Below are positions 44,413 to 57,200 of a stretch of DNA of 64,000 bases, in pieces (the first letter of the stretch is position 1; the number at the start of each line of letters is the position of its first letter). This stretch comes from Theristus sp. LFF4_11. Lineage: Eukaryota > Nematoda > Chromadorea > Monhysterida > Xyalidae. The translations under genes and the position numbers were made by a program. The notes under the pieces are model-generated. The model worked only from the letters and a program-made list of their open reading frames with translations. It searched no databases and had not been told where the DNA came from. The DNA lies in assembly GCA_030248135.1 (NCBI GenBank), contig JASANC010000385.1, positions 1-64,000 of the forward strand, given 5' to 3'.

Positions 44413-47400
44413 TTATGTTTGCTGCTGATTGGTCTGTTCAGCAACCGATATCATATCTCGCCGAATTTCTTCTGTTTTCGTGTTCTGCGGGGCTACACCG
44501 GATCCAGGTCGATTGAAAACCACCTTCTCCAGTTGCATAGCCGGTGCTTCAAAGGCTAAACTGAACGCAGCGGCCAGCACGTAAGTCACACCAAGCGATG
44601 CGAGGAATTTGAACATCTGAAAAAGCAAGAGACCGTAAATTGAGAAATGGTTGCGGTTTCGAGCAGAGCTTTGAGAACTGACGGTTTTTGTTCGTCACTG
44701 CAAAAAAACTGTAAAAATTGTTGGCCATACCAGCACTTGTGCAGTGAACGATGATATAGAAAAAAAATTCAAAATCTACGAGGCCAAAAAAAATTCGGAT
44801 GATATTATCGTTTGTTTTATTCAAGTTCGTCGAATCTTTTTTTCCCATTGCACCTAAAATTGTGAAAGTTTTCAAGAAAAATAAATAAATTACACTCACA
44901 ACTTCATAATGCGAAAAATGAAACGGCTGCCGGCAGATGAAGTTCAAATAAAAAATCACCAGTGGATGTAAAAGATAGGCCGTGTAGGTCAACCGGCTCA
45001 ACGGGAACAGCACGTTCCAGGAAAGGAACTGATTGATAATGCCTGTGTAAAGAATAAAAGATCAAAAATTTGCAAGCAAATAAAATAGTCGAGTTCCATT
45101 TCATTGATAATACAGTTAGTTTACTGAATCTGCTCTTGACAATTGTTCATAAGCGGCAGTGTTGCCGCTCCCGCCGGGATATTAAAAAAAACATGATTCT
45201 GATAATGTCGTTGCGGGATCAGTTTGTTGTTCAGTGTTCAAAAAGAAAACCCATCGAGAAAATCGCAACATTGGCCAACAAACCTCCGTGGCCGGTCAAG
45301 CAGAGAAATATCATCAGCGAGAGACCGAACGCCCAAATGGAGCGATTCGTCGCGCCGTACATGGCCGCACCGACGCGGCTGATGTCGCCGCCGTTCGCGA
45401 CTCCGTATAAACTGAAGATCACCGCGCTGGTGGTGCCGATCGCAAGAAGCCACAACAAAATCACCGTCCACTGGAAAAAATAAAGTTAAAAAAAGCTCTA
45501 TGCATGTAACACTGGAAGAGCCATTGTGTGGAACAATAGCGTTCATTTATTTTGTCCAAAATGGTGTTAGCTTTCTCATTTGACTGGAATGGTTGAAAGA
45601 TGGCCAAACTGCGGCAGTTACTCAACGATTAGCTCCTGTCCAGCAAACCTTTCTCAGTTGAATGCGACGCTTCAGACGCACGAGAATATAACCGAGTAGA
45701 ATGCCCACCAAATACGGTCCCACCCTCGTCCACGGTCGAATGTACAGCACCGTATCTTGGTCTTTCGCTTGCGCCATTCTGAAAATAATTTTTTTGGTTT
45801 TTGGCAGACGTTTTAATTTTTAAAATGCTGTAGGGAGAAATAAAAGTGCATTCGCGGAAGGGCAGGAATTGAGAATGGCAAAAAAACAGAAAACTCAACT
45901 TGGTTGCTTTGCAAACTCATTTGCAATTATAAACCGAGCATGAACGTTCATCCGTTTTGTAAACCAATGTAAATTCCAGCGACTCACAAATGCGAGTTCA
46001 AAGTTCCAAACGACGTAGGTGGGTAGTCATTGATGTAAACAATCAGAAATCGAACTGCTGTGGTCGCCAGGAGACCCAGGCAAGTTAGCAGAATGCCAAG
46101 CCACGGCATGCTGGAAAGTGAAGAATAGAAGCAGGTAAAAAACAATGATGGCAGAAAACCAAAAAGTTGCGAATCTGCAGTGCGTGCACAGATGCAGTGA
46201 GTAACCAAAAAAGATTCCAGCAAATCCAAGAGCGGCAAGTGGACAAAAGACAATGAAACAAAGTTGTCCCACTGGAAATCAAAGACACTCAGACAAACGA
46301 GCTCAACAAAATACCGTAACGTCTTGCATATAAGGTTCCTCGCACTTATAAGACCACCACCCAAAAGTGGGCGGAGTGTCTTATGGCAGAAAAACCAAAA
46401 AATACATTTTTTTGCCGTGCGTACCGTAAAGTCTTGCATATAAGGTTCCTCCCACTTATAAGACCCCCACCCAAAAGTGGGCGGAGTGTCACACGGCGGG
46501 AAACCAAAAAATTCAAAATTTTGACATGTTCTAAATCCTACCCCGTTTATAAGGCCCGGAATTCCTAATGTTCACTTTATAAGACCTCCTCCCACTTATA
46601 AGGCTGTCACACGAAGTTCCACTTTTTTCAGAAATTTTTGATTTTCAAATTTATATAAGGAGACCTTATATGCAAGACTTTACGGTATTTGCCGTTATTT
46701 GTGTCAGTGACATGGAAGAACAAACGAAATCCTGCGTCGGACTAATCAATAAGTCGAGTTGAACAATTCGAATACACCAAAAAAACGAAACTCCCATTGT
46801 TTTGGGCAATCACCAACAAACACACAGGCACACAGACTGCGAAGACGCGCGCGTTGCTGTGTGTGTTCGCTTGCGATTGTTCATTATTACTGTGTTGTAT
46901 GAGACAATTGTCTTCAGACTAGGACTTAGAAGAAGCCATCAAAACATTCATCACTCACAATACCATCGGAATCAATACAATCGGGGCCGTCCAGTAGAAC
47001 TGCATGTCATTCGCCAAATACCAAGTCCAACCAGCGCATTGAGCGCTGTTATCGTAGAGATTATTGATGTACAGCATGTTTTTCCACCAGCCGTTGTCCT
47101 TTGTGCACGTTTGAAACATCACATCTCGATTTACCTGCCCATATAGAGGGCCATCACCTAGGTAGTCCCAGAATGCGTAGCTAAGAGCAACTGTGACGGC
47201 GTACACGGGCGTTAGGCTGCAAATTAAGGGCATAGAAATGGATTAAAAGTTGGTCTCATACTTCCGGACACAAACTCATTGTGAACAGTGAACAACCAAA
47301 AGACTGATCATTTCGTCTAAAAAAGACAATTATCGTGATCGGCTCCAAATACAAGAAAAACGATAAATGCCCACAGTAAATTCTCAGTGAATAATGGTTT

Positions 47401-50061
47401 TCCCTGAACTTGAAAGGCTTTGTCTGGAAATTCTGAATTAAGAAAACGTAAACGTGTACCGCAAATATCGATGAACGTAATACATGATCCAAAAATGCGG
47501 CGACTTCAATTGTCGGCGACCTTCAGGTGTTTTTGTGGCTTTGTCGATAAATAAATACGCCATTAAGAAACCGCTGAGCAAGAAGAACGAATCGACCGAC
47601 ACGGTGGCATTGTTGATAATTTGGAAGAAGAATTGCCCGGGAATAGTAAGCATTGCTTCCATGATGTTATCTGGTAATGGTGGTAAAAGTGTTGCAGATT
47701 TCACAGTGGATGAAGTTCATTTCCTGGAAGACTGTGCACGTCTTTCAGTGTTTTTTTTGTACATAGTCCAAAACAAACACACGCCAAACGTGAACCCCCC
47801 CCCCCCCACAAACAAAGCTTGTGACGCCAAATTTGTGCCGGTGTGTTGTCTGTTTTGGCGGGTGGACACGCACGATCAGGCGTTTTTTTTCAAAACTTAC
47901 TGACTAAATCGGCACCGAAAACGTACTCATGCGACAACAACACCCAGGCCATGCTGAAGAAGCGAATACCGTGGATGCACTCCAATTGGCCGGGTGAGCG
48001 TTTCGTGGAAATCAGTTTCTTGCCGTTTGAGTACAACGAAAACGCAGTCAAAAGTTTTGTGCCGAGTCCCAATGAGCTCCGTGCCTGAAGTGGTTTTTTA
48101 TGGTGACACAGAACGCTCTGGACCATTCATATATATTCACGTCCGCGTTTAGGTGAACCGTAGTGTTTTTTAGTACCCGACCGGCATACCAGTCAGTACC
48201 TCTCTAGTACTAAGAATAACCGTCACCAGTCCACATTTGAAAATTGTTCGAGCAACCAAAAATAACAAAAATAAAGATTGACGGATTACCATAGTCTTGC
48301 GTTCTTTTGAACGGATCTGCAAATCGACTATGGTCCCGGAGAGCAGCAAAAGGCCAACGACCAAGCAAAACAAGCTAGACATATTTTAAAACAATTATTG
48401 TAGAAGCAAAAAGACAAATCTATGAAACCAAGTAAAATAAAAGTACACATACATTATCCAGAGTGTGAAATAATCCGTTAATAGATTGCGACCTGTTTGC
48501 GGACAGTTGACACCAACGATTATTGCACTGATTGATGTTGGAATGACTGGCAAAGGAAAGAAATGATGAAGTTTGCACGCGTTCTTTCACAAACTGTTTC
48601 CTATTGATTTTGCGCAGTCGCAAACAAATACACAAGCATGCAAGCAATCTGACGCTGCCCGCTCGTGCCTGGGTTCAACATTAAGGACTTTTCAATAAAC
48701 GAAGTTATCGCATATACGTTCATGTTCTTTGCGCTTATCCCTATCTTAATTCATCAGAGTCATTAAAACACATTCTTCTCTGCACTTACTTTCTTTCAAT
48801 AGCCATAAAATGCTGTTCATATCGTTTGTGTTGCATGTTTTTGGTACACAGAGACCGAATGACATAAGCATTGCGTCGGTTGCTTGCTGAAAAATGAGTC
48901 AACCATGCCATTCAGATAGATGACCGCTTAACAAGGCGATGATCTACATAAAGAAAGATTATTCGAGTTGTTACGTAGTTTATTTGGGTTTGCTTATTAG
49001 GACGACACGACAAGACAATAATAAAAACAAACCGAACACTGATCACAGCTTATATAGCCAATATAATTACATGTTATGACACAATTATACGTTGTTCCCG
49101 CCCAACTATAACAAGGCCGTTTACTGCAACTGTTCACACAAATTTTATTATTCTTTATTAAACTCTTAAAACTTTAAAAGCCCTGGCCTCCTTACACTTA
49201 CTTTATGAATCTAATTTAGTTCACAAACGTCGAGGAAATTAATGAAAACCAACCAATGTACTTTTCGGGCAAGCGTCGGACAGAATTACTTGTGGTTTTC
49301 TCGTAAGCTTGTTTGTCGTCAATTTTTGAGCAAAAGCGAACGGACTTTCAATATAAATATTGCACATTCTTAGTCTAATCGGCGTGCTAAAAAGAAAAAG
49401 CATTGCAAGGCCGATCTAAAACAGTGAGACAACAAATTTGTGCGCGTGTCAAATAAGGACGGAAAATTTCAAAATCAAATTCATCCTACCTAGTTGTGTT
49501 TGCATACAGTCGATCTTCAGCGTTCACATTCACACATTCATCGTACGCCCCTGGGCTCATGAGCACGCCATTGACCGGCCATGTGTAATCGCTCAGTTTA
49601 GCAGTTGAATCAAGCGCTGAATATTTTGGTAGTACATGTTTCTTGGGTTTCTTTATCTCAGTTTTTGTTCATCTTTAAAAGTTGCTTTCTGTTTATCTGC
49701 AGGTTCACTTTTTAAAGCCACAGCCGCCACACAAAAGAACAACCGTCCAATTGTCAACTGGTACCCCTTTTTCGTCTCAAACCGATCCCAAAAGTACAAA
49801 AATCAGTTGGTTTTAACACTTAACACATGTGCACAATGCCCAAAAAATCGGTTGATCTTTGCATTTAGCACATACAAACAAAAATGGCTAACTAAAAATT
49901 CAACGAACCCTCAAGTGGCCAAGCAGCATAACGACGAAAGGTCGAATGATCATACGGCGACGACGGTCTGGATCGATTGGGCCACGTGCCCGCACAAACG
50001 TCACGCATCGTACAGGCAAACATTTTCAAGTCTGCAGCGCACATCTCATTCCCGACGCGCC
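44413..50061 (-). CDS. NRF-6-like membrane acyltransferase (5' end unresolved)
   Basis: Family of Nose Resistant to Fluoxetine proteins: an extracellular Cys-rich NRF domain followed by a multi-pass acyltransferase-3 domain. The substrate is unknown; in worms the family has been linked to lipid handling and drug response. Exons, high to low: 49616-49490, 49374-49290, 48886-48790, 48546-48453, 48374-48290, 48084-47901, 47670-47460, 47216-46959, 46110-45988, 45778-45649, 45470-45284, 45042-44900, 44616-44413. All phases agree, about 642 codons. Seen: LMSPGAYDECVNV and FGLCVPKTC (NRF domain); IHGIRFFSMAWVLLSHEY with the conserved Arg and His; SVDSFFLLSGFL, YVHRYLRLTPVYAV, GPYLVGILLGYIL, LTGHGG and PLSRLTYTAYLLHPL. 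An upstream exon ending near 50061 (MCAADLKMF) fits the start of the NRF domain, but its donor phase could not be matched. A signal-peptide exon may be at 51022-50951. Confidence 0.85.
46312..46687. mobile_element. MITE with TACCGTAAAGTCTTGCATAT ends
   Basis: A complete element at 46422-46687 has perfect inverted ends of more than 20 bp and TA duplications. A partial direct copy of its first 110 bp precedes it (46312-46421). The ends carry TATAAGG blocks, repeated inside as CCACTTATAAG. It lies in an acyltransferase intron. Confidence 0.75.
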
Positions 50062-50196
50062 CTAATACAGAAATTTGAATGGTTTTGGATTTGAGAGGTG
50101 TTGAAAAACAAGCGCACTCAGCATCAAAGATCAAGGTGTGCTGTCCCCCCCAAGCCCGAGTTTGCGCCTCGGGGCGGGGAGGTTTAGAGGGAGGGG

Positions 50197-50379
50197 TTGG
50201 GGGAGGGGGATGTGATGACACCGATCCCCAACCAGGAACCGACGCCGGCACCCCGCTCCACGACCTTCAGCGACCCGGCCGGACCAAAACCCCTTCTCCC
50301 GTTGGGGCAGATTCCCGTCCGCCAGTTGGTTGCCGTGTTTATTCCACCTTCAGGAAGCAAACAGGCTTCACTTCCTTGA
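50197..50379 (+). other. Possible orphan coding exon, proline-rich
   Basis: A GC-rich island on the plus strand encodes a 60-residue stretch with TPIPNQEPTPAPRS and PLLPLGQIPVRQLVAVFIPP, ending in a stop and followed by a GAG repeat. Composition and hydrophobic pattern look protein-like and a TTTAG acceptor precedes it. No upstream exon was found. It may be chance or a fragment of an undetected gene. Confidence 0.22.
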
Positions 50380-50950
50380 TCTCCGTGAAGGAGGAGGAGG
50401 AGGAGGAGGAGGAGGAGAATTGAACATTCGAACGGGAGAAAACACTGAAACGACTAAAAAACTTGTGTGGTTTGATCTTAACACTGCAGTTTAAAATAAT
50501 ACAGATTGGTTATTTTCTCTGCCGTTTCAGTTTCGAAACTTCTAAATTTTAAAATATAAATAAATAAAGTTACATAAAATTGATCTAAAATTGGTAAATT
50601 TTTAAATTTAAACAATGTAAATTCTAAAATCAACTCATACCCGGCCAGTCGATTGCAACGTCGCATAAAACCGACCACAAAAGCTCGTCAACACTGTTTT
50701 CATGAAATACCGACAAGAAATAGTTGATTGCGGTTCGCGCATTGGAGAACTACAATGTATAACGTTTGGAGGAAAGAGTGTGACGATACGAGAAAAGGCC
50801 GTTTCGGGTCAGAACTTTTGGAGCCAAAAAAGAACGAAGAAACCCACAAGAACCAACATGAACATCGTCATCGTAGGTGCTTTTTTCTCTTGTTTTATTC
50901 AATCGTTGGAAAATAAGTCGCCAATTTTCTCTTTGCCGTTTTGTGTAAAC

Positions 50951-51022
50951 CACGCTTTCGTAAAACGCGCTCGATTGTGAAAGTGTGATGCAGACGATCA
51001 GAAAAACGGACTTCAGTTGCAT
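50951..51022 (-). other. Possible signal-peptide exon of the acyltransferase gene
   Basis: Encodes MQLKSVFLIVCITLSQSSAF then a GTTTAC donor in phase 0. A good signal peptide in the right place and strand for an NRF protein. The next candidate exon (near 50061) needs phase 1, so at least one exon is missing from the model or this exon belongs elsewhere. Confidence 0.35.
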
Positions 51023-52027
51023 TTTTCTTGTTTTCAGGCTTCATCAATTCATCAAACCGGTTTGTTTTATTGACCATGACAATCAGTCATATGAAGCATG
51101 GGCACTTTCTTTCAAAAATATAACATCTGTAGTTTATAAACTAAATGGTAATCACGAGAAATAATCTGCCACATTAATGGTTTTGAAATAATAATAGTGG
51201 TGTGGCGTGGTGGCTATACAAAGTTCAATTTGACATAAAAATGTTTTTTTATCTGCGTTTCTTTAGTCTAATACGTTATCAGCGTTTGCAAATGACTCAT
51301 AGGTATACAGTTAGGCCAATAGTTTCAAAAGTTAGAGTTTTATGTTTTTTGACGTCATTAATTTGCGAAAAAAATGCACTCGAACTTCAGCATAAAACGT
51401 TTCCGTCGCACCTTGCTCCTCGATTCCACCAATCCCGATGCCGAAGGTAGGTGCCAAAATTCCCGGTGGGCATTCTTTGAGTATGTGACGTCTTCAAAAA
51501 AGTAGAAAATTGCAGAAATCAATAGTGATGAACGAATTTTCGCAGTCAACCACTAAAAACGTTGTTGCCAGACTTGCACTACTATTTATCTAGATACTAC
51601 ATGTCTACTATATTTTACTACTTACTATACGTAGATGCTACTAAATAAAGTTTGCTATTTCAAATGAAAACCAACCTGTCATTTACATGTATCATGTGAG
51701 CAACACGTGAGCTCACTTTTAGAAGCAAACAAAAACACATACGGAATGGCCGAGTAAACATAGCAGGTTTTCTTTCGGGGTGCAAGGAGCGCGCGATATT
51801 TGAATAAAAGAAAACGACGTTCAGAAACCCAATTGTGCGTCAAATTTGACGTGTTTCTTAAACTAATTGATTGTTCGTTCGTGCTATTCTGTTCATTCTT
51901 TCTCCTTTGCACACACGCTTTGGAAACTGCACGTAGCTTGTCATTCTTAAAACAGACTATTATAGTCTGCAACTAATCTCGTCCTTGATGTAGAATACAT
52001 AGAAAGTCTTATTTATTCGGCCATACT

Positions 52028-52201
52028 GTACAGCCGTACTCTAAATTATAGGGTATCAGCTGGTTGGTTGGCGGCCACGTGCATGCATGCTTTTTTGCCA
52101 ACCAAACTCCGCCCCCACAGCAATTTTTGCACAGAAAGCATGCATCACGTGATCACCAACGACGACGCTGATTCTCTATCATTTAGATTTCGGCTGTATA
52201 T
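52028..52201. mobile_element. Foldback MITE, CCAATCAGCT family, copy 5
   Basis: ACAGCCGTACTCTAAATTAT at the left and ATTTAGATTTCGGCTGTA at the right. Inside are TCAGCTGGTTGGTTGG, CCACGTGCATGCATGC and GCATGCATCACGTGATCACC. Confidence 0.65.
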
Positions 52202-52374
52202 TGCAACACGGATAGCCAATTTACATATTAGGAACTTCAGTCACAAAATTAGTGGTAACAACGTGCTCTGGAGTTAGTTTCAGAAGGAACGGTTGAGTAT
52301 ACAGTATGTGAAACAGCGCATCAATCTATTTCAAATCAAATCACAACCACTCCGTGTGTGTCATCTCTATATGT

Positions 52375-52465
52375 TTATTGTTGGTGTCGTTTTATTTGGC
52401 CGTTAGTCGGTCGTCCCAATTGTGACCGGTGGTGTTGCGGTGTCGGTGTTGGTTTCAATTTCGAG

Positions 52466-52512
<47 letters not shown>

Positions 52513-53634
52513 GCGTTTGTCGCTGGCCAAGTTCGACTTCGGCGGCGCCACTAGCGTGTTGTCCCATTGCGAACAAACGCGATGCATCGTGTCGTATCGT
52601 CGGTCGTGTCGTGGCGCGCGCAAGCCCTTTTGAATCTGGCGCGCCTGCAGTTTGTTTGCCTCGATTATTTGCCTCGCTAAGTAACAGCCTAGCTAAGAAT
52701 ATATTGAAAACCACACTTCCCCTTAGAATAGCCTCAGTTCAGCCTAAGAATAGCCTGGGATTGGCAGCAGCTTAGCTTTAAGCGCCGTTCATGGAGCTTG
52801 ACGCTTGCTTTGTTACAAAAGCAACACTCGGCTCACGTCAACTTCAATATAGTTTTTACCTTATCCGGGTCTCGCTCGTCTAACTGTCGCACCGGCGAAA
52901 TAGCGGACTCGCTTTCCAGCACCTCGGTTTTCCAGCCGGATTTCACCGACGGCTCCGCAGCGGCGACGGTCGACTGCTTCTCAGTGCCGCCGACCGACGC
53001 CGTTTGTGTTTTCGTTTCGCTTCCACTGACCGTTCCCGATTTCGTGCCCGTGCCCGTCGACGACGGTTGCGTCTGTTCTTCTGGTCTGAAAAAAAACAAA
53101 GTTGCGACGACACGTTGCGACATGTTGCACGGGTTCGTTCGTACGGTTTTTGTTTCTTCAAGCGTGTAGCCTTGACAAAACACGCGAAACTTGACCGAAA
53201 GCGCAAACTTTTAAAGGTGGGTGATCAATCGCGATCGATCCGGGTTTGGTTGGAATCAAAAATCCTATGGCTAAAAACCAATGGTATACATGTTAGCAAC
53301 GTCGCCAATATGTGGGTGGTTACTGTCATCTCGAACCAGAACACACATTTAGTAGCATGTTCTAGTTTACTGTTTAGCAACGTTGGCTTCTCAAAACTCT
53401 ATGCACTTACAAGGCGGTTTGTTTTGTCAACGACGTATCGATGTAGTCATCTGTTTCGGCCACAATCGGTTTTTTCGCTTGATTCTTCTTTTTGAAACAG
53501 CACGACCAGCCGAACGCAATCGATACTGGGGCGAACAACAGAATCGAAACGATCACCAAGGTTAGATTGAGTTGATTAGTGATTAACGTTAATGATGAGT
53601 GGTAGTTGAGGAGAGCGGGAATGGTAGCGATCAT
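52375..53634 (-). CDS. Small single-pass membrane protein with polyglutamine tail
   Basis: Exons 53634-53411, 53085-52860 and 52644-52375. Phases agree, 240 codons including TAA. Residues 1-22 are probably extracellular or lumenal. One transmembrane helix lies at about 25-45 (LTLVIVSILLFAPVSIAFGW), followed by SCCFKKK, which could be palmitoylated and marks the cytoplasmic side. Then come a Thr/Ser/Gly/Glu-rich stretch, a charged segment (VRQLDERDPDK), a basic segment with RHDRRYDTMHR, and a run of about 14 Gln encoded by a CAA microsatellite before a His/Pro/Gln-rich end. Splice sites are strong at exon 1 (GTAAGT). The exon 3 acceptor is chosen to satisfy phase. I do not recognise the family. 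It is divergent from the EHBP1 gene with about 650 bp between starts. Confidence 0.65.
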
Positions 53635-54282
53635 GATGATTTCGAGTTTAGCTGAAGGAAAACAGTTTTTGTATATTCGATTTTATTCAGTTGGGGGAAT
53701 ATGTTTGTGAAAAAGGGTGAATGTGAGTAGTGAATGAGGACTCCTTGAGTTTATGGAATTCAGAAAGCAGGCAGAAGAGCACCACGAGATTTTTTTAAAA
53801 ACTTATCGAACCTTACACTTTAGGGCACGCAAGATCAATGCATCATTCACGAAGAAAAATATGGTTTATTATTATTTTTTCTTTTTCATTCGGTATTTCT
53901 GTATTCTGTTTTTTTTGCAATTTGTTTTTGCTTGTTTTTCCTTTGTTGTTTTGTTTTGTTCAAGATATGTTTTTGTTTTTATGTTTTACTATTTTCCTTC
54001 CGCGGTTCCTCCACCCTTGCCACCAACTCATGAAACAAAAAAGAACTTATAAAAAACATTGAGGTTGCGCGATGAGATGGAATAATGGAAATAAATTGAG
54101 ATTGTAGAATGCAAAATGCAAATTAAAAAATTCATAAGATCTTCGTGTTTTCTCTTCAAAAGAACAAACATGTGATGTAACAAACAACTTGTAGTAATGG
54201 TTTGAAAAGTTCAGGTAACGATTTAATATAATCGCCGCAGCGGCCGCTCCGCTCCGCTGCTGCAGTCTATTGGAACAGAAGA
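53635..54282. promoter_or_regulatory. Divergent intergenic region, probable promoters
   Basis: The only space between two start codons pointing away from each other. It has long T-rich tracts (about 53870-53990), and GCGGCCGCTCCGCTCCGCTG about 40 bp before the EHBP1 start. No core promoter element can be called with confidence. Confidence 0.4.
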
Positions 54283-57200
54283 ATGAGTTTGGTGTGGCGA
54301 AAAATTCAGCGTTCTAATAAAAAAGCGACAAAGTTTCGTTTTACAGCCGAATTTCAAGAACTATCGATTCAGTGTTCTGAGAAATGGCAGCCAAAAAAGG
54401 TGATTTTCATTCGCTTTCGCTTCATTTTCATTTGTTCACTTATGTAAATTTTGGAAAAGTAGAGTTGTTCTAGAGCTGAGGGGTTGGGGGGGGGGGGGGC
54501 GATATAGATGGCTGGAGCAAATTTTCCAGATAGATAGTTGCAAAATTTTGGCGGGGCATGTGACTTTGGAGGGGGGCGGTCAAAATTTTGAAATTTGATA
54601 GATAGATAGCTAAAACGTTAAAAAGCTATAAAAACAGCAAAAAAAGAATACTAAATATAGAGTATTTTACCTAAAATTAGCGAAATTTTCAATAATTACG
54701 AGCAAAAATGATCAATTTCGGTTAAAAATTGACTCATTTTATGTCTTCGAAGACAAAAATTTTCAGATAGATAGCTGGCTGAGAAAATTTTTTGATAGAT
54801 AATAGCTGAGCCGAAAAAACTGTCTGATTGAGATAGAGTCGAAAATTTTTTGGGGGGGCCGCCCCCAGGCCTTCCCCCTAGAACAACTATGGTTCTGGTT
54901 GGAAGTGCACTTTCGAACGTGTATGTGAGCCGTGAGGGAGAGCTGCTGTGTCGTCTCGTCGTGCGTGTTTTTCCCAGTTCTCTTTGGTAATTTCTATTTT
55001 TTTTGTACAAAAACCCACTAGAAAATAGCGCCAGCCACGCTTACCACTAAACGTAATCTTTTTTAAACTTTGCCTTAAATTTTTTTAGACTCTGAAATGT
55101 CTCTCAAATAGGGTTGTTAAACAAAAATGAAATTTTTTTTTTTTAAAAAAAAAAGTGATTAAAAAAAAAACAAAAATGCCGATTTTTTTTTTTTAAAAAA
55201 AAAATTCGAAAAATTTTCCTCTAATATGCTCTGAAAACCTCAATTTTGGCACAATTTTTCGAAAGTTCAACAAAAATTTTCTTTGATTATACCTCGTAAA
55301 ACCTTTAGCAGTCGATTTTGGGCCGTTTTACCGACTGATTTTAGGCTTCGACAACATCTGCGATGAAGTTTTTGAGCGTCCCAAAGCTTAGCCTACCATT
55401 TCCGATGCAGATAAGGTGACGATTCGCCTCGCAGAGCGTCCGATTGTGCTCGCTGCTCCGTTTGCAAGCGCTACGTTGTCTGGTTGCTGCTTCGTGTCGT
55501 GTCGTCGCGACACCATCAGAAGAATTGATCGAATTTCAAGGCGGTATGTTTGTCTTCACTTTAGCATTAGCTTAGCTGGGGACAATTAGTGACGTTTTGG
55601 AGGTCAAAACACAAGAAGAGGCATGGTGACGGTTTGGAAAAGGGGTAATTGAGGTCACCAAAACAAAATCTGCAAAGTTCCGCCATACGGGAGTCATTCG
55701 GGAGGCGCTTGCATATCATATGTGGTTCTTCAGACTCCCTGATTGATTTAGCACAACTTTGATTTTTGAAATTTTTTTTTTTAAAAAAAAAAATTTTTTT
55801 TTAAAAAAAAAACAAAAATGACGATTTTTGTTTTTTTAACAACCCTACTCTCAAATCAAGTTGTCATTTTAATTTTTTGTTGTTGCTGAGCAATCAAAAG
55901 TCGTCCGAGTTTCATCAAATGACAAAAAGCGCGACCTTCAAACAGGTTTTGCGACTTGATTGACTTCACAATTCACATGCTTCAAACACAGTAGTAGAAA
56001 AACCGGAAAACCCGAAAAAATTCATTCCCAGGTGTGCGTTTCGTGGGTGCATCGTCGTCGTCGTTATCTCAGTCGCGAATACCGCTGGGAGCCGACAATC
56101 ACGGACCCGCTCCGCGGTTTGATCGTGTTTCCGAACAGCTCCGAAAAGCTGGACATCGTGACGACGTTGTATCGCGACACGAAAACGCACGAATATGACG
56201 AGAAGATCAGCAAGTATGACGATAAGGTGCGTTTTTCCGTGTTCGTGTCAGGTATTATCAATTTTTAACTGCTGCTGCGACGCGACTGAATGCGTGTACA
56301 GACGTGGAAAAGAAACTAGTTTCAATCTTTATGTGGCTATTAAAAATAGCCTTAGTTACTCGGCCCTATTTAGGGACTCGGATCTCTGCCAATTTTGAAT
56401 CCCCGCATCATGCATGAAACTGGTTACCTATCTATGCACGCATTGAGTCTTGGCATCAAAAAAGATCACATATGTCTGTCACAAGTGAGCTTTTGTTGCG
56501 GCGAGCAGCAACCATCGGTCAGTTTTATAAAAGAAATGAAAAGTAAGACGTTTTTGTGAGTTTGAAATGAAAAGTAAGTAGGGTGTTCCAAAAGTCAGAT
56601 CTTTACAAATTTTTGATAAATAATAAGTGAATACAGTTCGGTGTGGAAATTGGCAACAATATCAATCCAATGTAAAACCTGGATCAAAAGCGCACTTTGA
56701 ATCGACTGTTCAACCGGAATTTGTTAGGTTTATGTATGGCTGATGTTTTTCCAGATTTTCATGGAGGCATTTCAGTTGAAAATCAGCCGACAACTTGGCA
56801 AACCGATCCAAATAACAGGCACGCAGCTTTGTTGCCAGCACGATCACTGTAGCTGGCGCTAATGACTTTCCATGAACACATTTTCAAAGTGTTTACCAGC
56901 TGTTGCTAATACTGTTTCATGAATGCCGCTTATACATGTTTTCAGAAGTTCACCATTTATGCAGCCCATCTGCTGGCTGGGCCTGAATTTTACCTTTTTC
57001 ATCCTGTTAGATTTCGTTTGCAGGAATGGGTGTTTGTGATCGAAGAAGTGACGGGCAAAGGCCGCAATCGTCCCATCGCTTCCGTGCCTCTTAATCTTCG
57101 TCTTTTCATTTGCGAAATACCCGGCACGCAGCATGAGGTTAGTTAGAGTCGGTTTTAAAAATTGTGTTTTTTCTTTCTGCGACTCATCGCGTTTGCAGAC

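Larger units (their letters stand above)
50062..52374. other. Intergenic, between acyltransferase and polyQ membrane gene
   Basis: Holds two low-confidence exon candidates (listed separately), a (GAG)n run at about 50389-50418 and a foldback MITE at 52028-52201. The remainder is AT-rich with nothing recognised. Confidence 0.5.
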
